Source: DATDRS01 sp035291605
Lineage (GTDB): Bacteria > Chloroflexota > Anaerolineae > Anaerolineales > UBA6663
Assembly: GCA_035291605.1 (NCBI GenBank)
Contig: DATDRS010000048.1
Location: 1-12,320, forward strand
Direction of reading: 5' to 3'
DNA: 12,320 nucleotides
Shown here: piece after piece, positions 6,413 through 12,320 of the stretch
Layout: each line of letters begins with the position of its first letter
How positions within the stretch are numbered: position 1 is the first letter of the stretch
Program-made: the position numbers and the translations under genes
Notes under the pieces: model-generated
The model's input: only the letters and a program-made list of their open reading frames with translations
The model's database searches: none
Told to the model about the DNA's origin: nothing

Positions 6413-6418
6413 ACTATA
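6413..6418 (-). promoter_or_regulatory. putative -10 box of the small membrane protein gene
   Basis: The minus strand reads TATAGT (5 of 6 to consensus), 32 bp upstream of the start codon. The corresponding -35 (about 6436-6441) reads ACGAGC, which is weak. The operator repeats at 6439-6474 lie just upstream of it, the expected place for an activator. Confidence 0.45.
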
Positions 6419-6438
6419 GCCCTCGCGCGTTGCGCGCT

Positions 6439-6474
6439 CGTTTCGGAAGCCGTTTCGGAAGGCGTTTCGGAGGA
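6439..6474 (+). promoter_or_regulatory. three 12-bp direct repeats (iterons), SARP-type operator candidate
   Basis: CGTTTCGGAAGC, CGTTTCGGAAGG and CGTTTCGGAGGA are head-to-tail. The core CGTTTCGGA is identical in all three. They cover the -35 region of the regulator promoter, and the last unit ends 10 bp before its TATAAT. SARP/BTAD activators bind direct heptamer repeats about one helix turn apart overlapping a weak -35. The gene just downstream encodes a protein with exactly such a head, so autoregulation is likely, and control of the divergent small gene is possible. The period here is 12 bp rather than the usual 11. Confidence 0.55.
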
Positions 6475-6484
6475 ATTTTGGGGC

Positions 6485-6490
6485 TATAAT
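6485..6490 (+). promoter_or_regulatory. -10 box of the cyclase-STAND regulator
   Basis: A perfect TATAAT. The predicted start of transcription is about 6497, directly before AAAGGAGAG (6498-6506), which is the ribosome binding site for the GTG at 6516. The -35 at 17 bp spacing (GCGTTT) is non-consensus and lies in the third repeat, as expected for an activator-dependent promoter. Confidence 0.65.
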
Positions 6491-6515
6491 CGCCTCCAAA
6501 GGAGAGTTTCGCTCT

Positions 6516-9500
6516 GTGCCTCGCCTGACTCTGCACCTATTCGGCCCACCTCGCCTGGAACTGGACGGCGTGCAGGTGGAAACCGACCGCCGCAAAGCCC
6601 TGGCGCTGTTGGCGTATCTGGCCGTCACCCGCCAGAGCCACACCCGCGAGGCGCTGGCCGCGTTGTTCTGGCCAGAGCGAGAGCCGAGTCGGGCGTATGC
6701 CTATCTGCGCCGCGCCTTGTGGGAAGTCAATCAAGCGGTGGGGGAGGGGTGGGTGCTGGCCGACCGCGAGACGGTGAGCCTGAACCCGGACGCTGATTGG
6801 CGGCTGGACGTGGCGCAGTTCCAAGAATTGTTGGCCAGGCGCCGTGAGGCCGGTGGGAATTGTGCGGCCTGCCTGCCTTTGCTGACCGAGGCCGCCGCGC
6901 TCTACCAGGATCACTTCTTATCCGGGTTTGGCCTGAAGGATGCACCGGGCTTCGACGAGTGGGCTTTCTTTCAGGCGGAGAGCCTGCGCCGTGACCTGGC
7001 GCAGGCGCTGGAGAGGCTGGTGCGTTGCCAGTTGGAACAGCGCCGGGCGGACGATGCTATTCCGTTTGCGCGCCGCTGGCTGGCGCTTGACCCATTGAAC
7101 GAGGCTGCGCACCTCCAGTTGATGCTCGTCTACGAGCAGGCCGGTCAGCACAATGCTGCGCTGCGTCAGTATCAGGAATGCGCGCGCCTGCTGCGTGAGG
7201 AACTGGGTGCGGAGCCTCAGCCGGAGACGACGGCGCTTTACGAGCGCCTCCGCAAGGAAGAAACCCGAATGACCAGGGGAGAATCTGCGCTCCCCCGGCC
7301 TACCGGGACCGTCACCTTCCTCTTCACCGACATTGAGGGCAGCACCCACCTCTGGGAACAATACCCTGAGTGGATGCCGCGCGCCTTCGCGCGGCACGAG
7401 GCTATCCTGCGTGAGGCGGTGGCCGCGCACGGCGGCTACGCCTACAAGATGATCGGCGATGCGTTCCAGGTCGCCTTCGCCACCGCCCCCGCCGCCCTCG
7501 CCGCCGCCTGCGCCGCCCAACGCGCGCTGCACGCCGAAGCGTGGGGGGAAACGCCCCTCCGGGTGCGCATGGCGCTGCACACCGGCGTGGCCGAGGAGCG
7601 CGGCGACGACTATGTGGGGCCGGTGCTCAATCGCGTCGCGCGTCTGATCACCGCGGCGCACGGCGGACAGGTGCTGCTCACCCAGGTCACCTATGACTTG
7701 GCGCACGATCACCTGCCCGCCGGCGCCGGCGGGCGCGATCTGGGCGCGCACCGGCTCAAAGACCTGATCCGCCCAGAGCACATTTATCAGTTGGTCGCGT
7801 CCGATCTGCCCGCCGATTTCCCCGCGCTGCGGACGCTGGACACCTTTCCGCACAACCTGCCGCTGCAGCTGACGAGTTTCATCGGGCGGGAGAAGGAGAT
7901 CGCCGACGTGAAGCGGCTGCTCATCGGGGCGCGGTTGGCGACGCTCACCGGACCAGGGGGGATCGGCAAGTCCCGCCTTTCTCTGCAAGTGGCCGCCGAA
8001 TTGCTGGAGTTGTTCCCGGACGGGGTCTGGCTGGTGGAGTTGGCCCCGCTGGCTGACCCAGCGCTGGTGGCGCAGACCGTCACCACAGCGCTGGGCGTGC
8101 GCGAGGCGCCGGGGCGTCCGATCCTGACGATCTTGACAGAGTACTTGCGGACGAAGAACTTGCTGCTGCTCCTGGACAACTGTGAGCATCTGGTGGAGGC
8201 GTGCGCACGGCTGGCCGAGGCGCTGCTCCAGGCCTGCCCGCACTTGTGGATTCTCACCAGCAGCCGCGAGCCGTTAGGCATCGCAGGCGAGGCGCCTTAC
8301 CGTGTGCCGTCTCTGTCAATCCCCGATATACGCCACCTGCCTCCGGTGGAAACGTTGACCCAATACGAAGCCGTGCGTCTGTTCCTGGAGCGCGCCGAGG
8401 TAGCCATGCCGGGCTTCGTGGTGACGAATGCCAATGCGCCCGCCATCGCGCAGGTCTGCCATCGGCTGGATGGGATCCCGCTGGCCATCGAGCTGGCGGT
8501 GGCGCGCGTCAAACTGCTGGGGGTGGAGCAGGTCGCCGCGCGGCTGGACGACCGTTTTCGGCTGCTGACGGGCGGCAGCCGTACGGCCTTGCCCCGACAT
8601 CAGACGCTGCGCGCGCTGATTGACTGGAGTTACGACTTGCTCTCCCCACCGGAGCGCGGGCTGTTACAGCGGCTGTCCGTATTTGCGGGTGGGTGGAGGT
8701 TGGAAGCGGTGGAAGCCGTGACCAGTCATCAGTCATCAGTCATCAGTGATCAGTGGTCACTGGTCACTGATCACATCTTGGACTTGTTGACACAACTAGT
8801 CAACAAATCCCTTGTCGTCGCCGACGGGGAACAGGGGGCGGAGACGCGCTATCGGCTGCTGGAGACGATCCGGCAGTATGCGCGCGAGAAGTTGCTGGAG
8901 GCAGGCAGCGCGGTCGCGGAGCAAGCCCACCATCAGCATCTTGAGTATTTTCTCCGGTTAGGCGAACAGGCAGAACCAGAACTGCGCGGGCCCGATCAGG
9001 CGGCGTGGCTGGATCGGCTGGAAGCGGAACTCGACAACCTGCGCGCGGCGCTCGAGTGGTCGCTGGAAACTAACGTCGCCACAGGGCTGCGGCTGGCGGC
9101 GGCGCTCCTGTGGTTTTGGCATATCCGCGGCCACAAGGCCGAGGGGTGCGAATGGCTGGAGCGCGCGCTGTCCGCCGAGGCGCAGGAGTGCGGCGATCAT
9201 GCCTTGCCGGTTGCCCACGCCATGATCCGGGGGAAGGCGCTCAACGTGGCCGGGTTTCTAAGGCGTATGCTGGGGGAAACGGATAAAGCGGCTATGCTGA
9301 CAGAGAAGAGCGTGGCGCTGTTCCGTGAGCTTGGCCCGGCGGGCAAGCGCGGTCTGGCCTATGCGCTCTTGAACCTGGGGACGATCGATCAAGACCTCGA
9401 TCGGGCAAAGGCCCTGGCCGAGGAAAGCCTGAGTTTGTTTCGGGAGGTGGGGGATCAACTCGGCATAGCCGAGAGCCTCAATACTTTGGGAGGCATCGCG

Positions 9501-10679
9501 TGGGGCAAAGGCGATTTCCCACGCGCCAGGGTGATCTGGGAAGAACGCCTGGCGCTGTGCCGCGAATTGGGCGACAAAGACGGGATAGCCCATTCACTCA
9601 CCGAATTGGGGGACGTGACTTTTCGGCAGGGCGACTACCAGCAGGCGACCACGCTGTACGAGGACAGTCTGGCCCGTTTCCGCGAGATAGGAAATAAATG
9701 GATGATGGGGGAAGTGCTGTCCAGGCTGGGGCAGGTGGCTTCGGCTCAAGGCGACTATGAACAGGCGGCTCAACGGTATGAGGCAGCTCTGCGCCTCGAG
9801 CGGGATATCGGTGATAAATTCGCCGTCGCCGGCACCTACTACCGCATGGGCCTGGCCGCCTGGTCCCAAGGCGATGACCAACAAGCGACGCGCATGTTGG
9901 AGGACGCCCTCGCGCTTGTGCGCGAGGTAGGCAACAAAGATGCGACGGCCGGTACGCTGCATCGCCTGGGGACGCTGGCCCTCGCGCAAGGCGATTACGA
10001 GCAGGCGGTCAAATGCTACGCAGAGGCATTGGCGGTTGGCCAGGACGTGGGAAGCAAATTTCTCATTACCCTGGCGCTATGCAGCCTGGGACAGGTCGCC
10101 TGGGCGCAAGGCGATAACGAGCAGGCAGCTCAAAGGTTGGAGGAAGCTATGTCCGTCAGCCAGGAGGCGAGGAGTCTACCCGTCTCCCTGACGCTTTACG
10201 TGTCAGGAACGCCCGCGCTTCCGACGACGACGACGCCGGCGAGGAGTCTACCCGTCTCCCTGACGCTTTACGTCCTGGGTCGAGTGGCCTATTCTCAGGG
10301 CGACTATGCCTCGGCGCACTCGCGCTTTGTGGAGTCAATAAGCCTCAGCCAAGAGTTAGGCCAGCGCGGCGGCGTGGCCTGCAATCTGGAAGCCCTGGCC
10401 GCCCTGGCCGCCGCTCACGACCAAATGCAGCCCTCTCCGCTGCGCTTCGAGGGTCTTCGACGGGCAGCCCGGTTGTGCGGCGCGGCGGATGCTTTACACG
10501 ACCTGAGCCGTTTCTCTCTGTCGCCCGCCGAGCGTGTGGAGCGTGACCGTGCGCTCGCCGCCGCCCGCGCCGCGCTGGGCGAAGAAGCGTTTGCGGCGGT
10601 CTATGCCGAGGGCCAGGCCATGACGATGGAACAGGCGGTGGAGTACGCTCTGGGTGGAGAACCTCGATCGGCGGAATGA
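6516..10679 (+). CDS. multi-domain regulator: winged helix-BTAD, class III nucleotide cyclase, NB-ARC, TPR
   Basis: The product has 1387 residues from a GTG start. Residues 1 to about 95 are an OmpR-like winged helix (REALAALFWP...AYAYLRRAL). About 96-245 is a BTAD helical domain. About 264-420 is a class III cyclase domain with metal Asp272 (FTDIEGS), Lys311 and Asp315 (KMIGDAF), and Asn372/Arg376 (LNRVAR), so the catalytic set looks complete. About 450-735 is an NB-ARC ATPase: P-loop GPGGIGKS (Lys485), Walker B LLLLLDN (Asp554), LTSSREP, and GIPLAIEL (about 653). A winged-helix part and LDNLRAALEWS follow. About 915-1290 holds eight 40-residue TPR-like repeats (RQGDYQQA, AQGDYEQA and others). 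The conserved tail has LCGAADAL and AEGQAMTMEQAVEYAL. Two repeat-derived in-frame inserts occur, at 8723-8771 and 10166-10273. Likely role: ATP-gated transcription regulator whose output may include cAMP or cGMP. The ligand and regulon are unknown. Confidence 0.95.
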   Translation: MPRLTLHLFGPPRLELDGVQVETDRRKALALLAYLAVTRQSHTREALAALFWPEREPSRAYAYLRRALWEVNQAVGEGWVLADRETVSLNPDADWRLDVAQFQELLARRREAGGNCAACLPLLTEAAALYQDHFLSGFGLKDAPGFDEWAFFQAESLRRDLAQALERLVRCQLEQRRADDAIPFARRWLALDPLNEAAHLQLMLVYEQAGQHNAALRQYQECARLLREELGAEPQPETTALYERLRKEETRMTRGESALPRPTGTVTFLFTDIEGSTHLWEQYPEWMPRAFARHEAILREAVAAHGGYAYKMIGDAFQVAFATAPAALAAACAAQRALHAEAWGETPLRVRMALHTGVAEERGDDYVGPVLNRVARLITAAHGGQVLLTQVTYDLAHDHLPAGAGGRDLGAHRLKDLIRPEHIYQLVASDLPADFPALRTLDTFPHNLPLQLTSFIGREKEIADVKRLLIGARLATLTGPGGIGKSRLSLQVAAELLELFPDGVWLVELAPLADPALVAQTVTTALGVREAPGRPILTILTEYLRTKNLLLLLDNCEHLVEACARLAEALLQACPHLWILTSSREPLGIAGEAPYRVPSLSIPDIRHLPPVETLTQYEAVRLFLERAEVAMPGFVVTNANAPAIAQVCHRLDGIPLAIELAVARVKLLGVEQVAARLDDRFRLLTGGSRTALPRHQTLRALIDWSYDLLSPPERGLLQRLSVFAGGWRLEAVEAVTSHQSSVISDQWSLVTDHILDLLTQLVNKSLVVADGEQGAETRYRLLETIRQYAREKLLEAGSAVAEQAHHQHLEYFLRLGEQAEPELRGPDQAAWLDRLEAELDNLRAALEWSLETNVATGLRLAAALLWFWHIRGHKAEGCEWLERALSAEAQECGDHALPVAHAMIRGKALNVAGFLRRMLGETDKAAMLTEKSVALFRELGPAGKRGLAYALLNLGTIDQDLDRAKALAEESLSLFREVGDQLGIAESLNTLGGIAWGKGDFPRARVIWEERLALCRELGDKDGIAHSLTELGDVTFRQGDYQQATTLYEDSLARFREIGNKWMMGEVLSRLGQVASAQGDYEQAAQRYEAALRLERDIGDKFAVAGTYYRMGLAAWSQGDDQQATRMLEDALALVREVGNKDATAGTLHRLGTLALAQGDYEQAVKCYAEALAVGQDVGSKFLITLALCSLGQVAWAQGDNEQAAQRLEEAMSVSQEARSLPVSLTLYVSGTPALPTTTTPARSLPVSLTLYVLGRVAYSQGDYASAHSRFVESISLSQELGQRGGVACNLEALAALAAAHDQMQPSPLRFEGLRRAARLCGAADALHDLSRFSLSPAERVERDRALAAARAALGEEAFAAVYAEGQAMTMEQAVEYALGGEPRSAE
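8723..8771 (+). repeat. seven tandem heptamers inside the regulator gene
   Basis: CAGTCAT three times, then CAGTGAT, CAGTGGT, CACTGGT and CACTGAT. The second half folds back: GTGATCAGTG (8746-8755) is the exact inverse of CACTGATCAC (8765-8774). Heptamer repeats of this kind are usually intergenic. Here they encode SHQSSVISDQWSLVTDH (about residues 736-752) and replace the usual acidic linker between the NB-ARC winged helix and the conserved LDLLTQLVNKSLV. The frame is kept. Confidence 0.85.
10166..10201 (+). repeat. 36-bp direct repeat, copy 1, in a TPR repeat
   Basis: Identical over 36 bp to 10238-10273. The two copies are separated by exactly 36 nt, so the offset is 72 nt, or 24 codons, and the frame is kept. 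Alignment with the neighbouring 40-residue TPR units shows that the 24 residues after LTLYV (SGTPALPTTTTP and the repeated ARSLPVSLTLYV) are extra. The spacer contains a (GAC)4 run, and CCTGAC (10187-10192) pairs with GTCAGG (10202-10207). Confidence 0.9.
10238..10273 (+). repeat. 36-bp direct repeat, copy 2
   Basis: Second identical copy of the 36-bp unit starting GGCGAGGAGTCTACCCG. It leads back into the regular TPR sequence LGRVAYSQGDY. It may come from slippage or unequal duplication, or from insertion of a small repeat element with a target duplication. Confidence 0.9.
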
Positions 10680-10749
10680 ACGGATTGTGCGCTGGTTGGC
10701 CCAGGCCTCATCCGCTTAAGTCGTTACTACCATTTTCCCAAGAGGGCAT

Positions 10750-11067
10750 ATGAAAGAAAGTGCGATCCGCATTCAGCCATGGTCAGGTTCTGAGCCGCCC
10801 ACAGAGGCGGCGATCCAGCGCCTTCTGGACGCGGAAGGGCTGCGATCCTATGCGTGGTCGAACAGCCCTGGCGATGTGTATGGCGCGCACGACCATGTCT
10901 ATCACAAAGTCATCTACGTCGTCGAAGGCTCAATCACTTTTGGGCTGCCGGCTGAAGGGCGGCGCGTCACACTGAATCCAGGCGACCGGCTTGAGCTTCC
11001 GGCGCGGACGGTTCACGACGCCGTCGTCGGCCCGCGCGGCGCCGTCTGCCTGGAGGCTCATCGTTGA
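10750..11067 (+). CDS. small single-domain cupin protein
   Basis: The product has 105 residues from ATG 10750. AGAGGG (10741-10746) is only 3 nt from the ATG, so initiation may be weak or the gene may be translated with help from the upstream gene. Residues about 36-100 form a cupin_2 barrel. Motif 1 is GDVYGAHDHVYHKVIYVVEG, with His47 and His49 as metal ligands; the usual glutamate is not at its place (Lys53/Val54). Motif 2 is GDRLELPARTVHDAVVG with His89. The three histidines would still bind a metal ion. The substrate cannot be told: small stand-alone cupins include sensors, isomerases and stress proteins. It lies 70 bp downstream of the regulator on the same strand and may be co-transcribed. 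It is convergent with the nickel exporter gene, with a gap of 39 bp and no clear terminator. Confidence 0.85.
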   Translation: MKESAIRIQPWSGSEPPTEAAIQRLLDAEGLRSYAWSNSPGDVYGAHDHVYHKVIYVVEGSITFGLPAEGRRVTLNPGDRLELPARTVHDAVVGPRGAVCLEAHR

Positions 11068-11106
11068 TTGCTCAGGCCCAATCCGCCCATTCCGTTAATC
11101 CGTGTT

Positions 11107-12320
11107 CTACAACCTGATCACCCCAATCTGCGCCAGCGCCTGGGCAGTAATGCCCAGGCCGGCCAGGGTGATGAACAGCGCGCTCGCGGCTGGCAGTAGT
11201 CGGAGCAGTCGCCCCTGCTTCGGCGCGAGTTGGAAAAGCCGCCCGGCATAGACAAACAACAACCCGATGCCGGTCAGCACCCCCGCCAGGCCAGCGCTGA
11301 ACGCCAGCACCAACACCAATCCAAAACCAATTCGGCCCAGCGCGATCGCGCTCAACAGCACGATCAGGGCTGAGGGGCACGGCAGGATGCCGCCGGAGAT
11401 TCCGAGCGCGAGGATACTGCGCCACGTGGCCGCCGAACCATCGGCGCCAGTAGGCAGGTGGGCGTGAGCATGGTCATCGTGGCCACAGTCGTGCGGGTGA
11501 TCGTGGTGCGGGTGATCGTGTTCGTGAATATGATCATGCTCGCGGTGGTGCGCTGATTTCGGTGAAGGGAAAAGGCGTGCGCCGCGCAAACGGTTGGCGA
11601 ACAAGTTCAACCCGATGCCGGCGACAAGCACGCCGGAGGCGAAACTGAGCCACGGGAATAACTGTTCAGGCACGATAAACCGCGCGGCGAAAAACGTCGC
11701 CAGCCCCAGTGCGAATACCCCGGCGGTATGCGTGACGGTAGTCGTCAACCCGAGGTAGAGGGCGTGCCGGGCAGTGCCGCGCGATCCGACCAGATAAGCG
11801 CCGACAATCGTCTTGCCGTGGCCGGGTGTCAGCGCGTGCATCGCGCCCCAGATAAACGAGACGGCCAGCGCAAGCAGGATGGCGGGCAGGGTGAGGTTTT
11901 CGAGCGTGATCAATTGGGTGAAGGCGTCATTGCGGTTGCTGATGAATGGGACGCCTGATTGAGCCGCGCGCGGCGAAGTCGTTTGCTCCGGCGCGAGCGT
12001 TGGGGCGATCTCAAAGGTGATTTGCCGCTGATTCAGCGGATTAGACAGGAGGTCTTGGGGGTAGGCGGTGAGGCGCTGGCTGAGGCTGGTGGAGGCGAAG
12101 TCGCCGCGCAGCGTCACTTCGTCGGTGGTCACGACGATTTCGCGCCAGCCGAGGCGCTCGGCGTAGGCCCTGTCGGCAAAATCCACTTGCGCCTTGCCCT
12201 GCGCGAGCGCCAGCGGGGCGCTGAACCCGCAGGTGAGGCGGAGGGTCGGCAACCCGCCTGCTCCAGGCGGAAACTCGACGATCGAGGCGTCGAGGCGCAA
12301 CACGAGGGGGCGGCCGTCGA
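11107..12320 (-). CDS. NicO-type nickel/cobalt transporter with extracytoplasmic N-terminal domain, 5' end outside window
   Basis: The frame is open to the right edge (DGRPLV before the GTG at 12303), so the start and probable signal peptide are not in the window. Numbering from that GTG, residues 1 to about 130 are a soluble beta-rich domain (FPPGAGGLPTLRL, YAERLGWREIVV) usual in front of this transporter class. About six to seven membrane segments follow. Segment 1 carries HALTPGHGKT (residues 156-165), the metal-binding signature of the NicO/RcnA family. A cytosolic or periplasmic loop (252-282, nt 11458-11550) has 15 histidines in 31 residues. Then comes GISGGILPCPSALIVLL (301-317), the second signature. 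Function: export or uptake of Ni2+ or Co2+ through the inner membrane; the direction cannot be read from the sequence. The His-rich loop probably buffers or senses metal. Confidence 0.9.
   Translation of the reverse strand, partial: DGRPLVLRLDASIVEFPPGAGGLPTLRLTCGFSAPLALAQGKAQVDFADRAYAERLGWREIVVTTDEVTLRGDFASTSLSQRLTAYPQDLLSNPLNQRQITFEIAPTLAPEQTTSPRAAQSGVPFISNRNDAFTQLITLENLTLPAILLALAVSFIWGAMHALTPGHGKTIVGAYLVGSRGTARHALYLGLTTTVTHTAGVFALGLATFFAARFIVPEQLFPWLSFASGVLVAGIGLNLFANRLRGARLFPSPKSAHHREHDHIHEHDHPHHDHPHDCGHDDHAHAHLPTGADGSAATWRSILALGISGGILPCPSALIVLLSAIALGRIGFGLVLVLAFSAGLAGVLTGIGLLFVYAGRLFQLAPKQGRLLRLLPAASALFITLAGLGITAQALAQIGVIRL
11458..11550 (-). other. His-rich loop coding segment of the NicO transporter
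   Basis: Encodes HH-x2-H-x-H-x-H type sequence with 15 His in 31 residues between membrane segments. The DNA is a degenerate tandem repeat (GTGCGGGTGATCGTG occurs in near-perfect succession at about 11490-11520), so loop length may vary between strains by slippage. Confidence 0.7.

Noticed and set aside
6236..6643. Minus-strand open frame crossing the regulator start and promoter
   Set aside because: It overlaps the promoter, the iterons and the start of a well-supported gene. The ATG at 6388 inside it is out of frame with the better small gene at 6201-6380.
6918..8243. Long minus-strand open frame opposite the BTAD-cyclase region
   Set aside because: Composition is rich in Arg, Gln and Gly, as typical for antisense of GC-rich coding DNA; no motifs.
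8723..8771. CRISPR-like array
   Set aside because: Units are 7 bp with no spacers and lie inside a coding frame.
11068..11106. Terminator between the cupin and the NicO gene
   Set aside because: No stem followed by a T-run on either strand in the 39-bp gap.

Overview
The window looks like a piece of a GC-rich Chloroflexota chromosome (Anaerolineae/Caldilineae-like). This is inferred from gene style, not from a marker gene: very large STAND ATPase/TPR signal proteins, one of them fused to a SARP/BTAD head and a class III cyclase domain, are typical of that phylum. No rRNA, tRNA or CRISPR array was seen.

Layout: (1) The 3' part of a STAND (NB-ARC)/TPR protein gene enters from the left edge and ends at 1852. 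(2) A convergent minus-strand slipin (stomatin/Band 7) gene lies at 1905-2696. (3) An IS110-family insertion sequence (transposase 2885-4216, approximate element 2750-4618) has a long, highly structured non-coding 3' part. (4) A plus-strand nfeD gene (SppA/ClpP-like membrane protease with an OB-fold tail) lies at 4838-6154. Slipin and NfeD are a classic functional pair; here they are divergent and the IS sits between them. (5) A small 59-aa membrane-protein gene (6201-6380, minus) is divergent from a giant regulator. (6) The shared 135-bp promoter region carries three 12-bp direct repeats over the -35 region of the regulator. (7) The giant regulator (6516-10679, 1387 aa) reads winged helix - BTAD - adenylate/guanylate cyclase - NB-ARC - eight 40-residue TPR-like repeats - conserved tail. 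It contains two repeat-derived in-frame insertions. (8) A small cupin (10750-11067) follows. (9) A convergent NicO-type nickel/cobalt exporter gene with a His-rich loop runs off the right edge.

Three units stand out. The first is a membrane-quality module (slipin plus its likely protease NfeD) whose shared control region has been invaded by an IS110 element. The second is a probably self-regulated multi-domain signalling protein whose promoter carries SARP-style operator repeats. The third is the set of structured or repeated DNA segments: a hairpin of about 90 nt downstream of the transposase (a bridge/seekRNA candidate or another structured RNA), heptamer repeats and a 36-bp duplication inside the regulator gene, and a REP-like sequence before nfeD. 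The best candidates for something undescribed are the IS110 non-coding RNA region and the SARP-like iteron circuit of the cyclase-STAND fusion.
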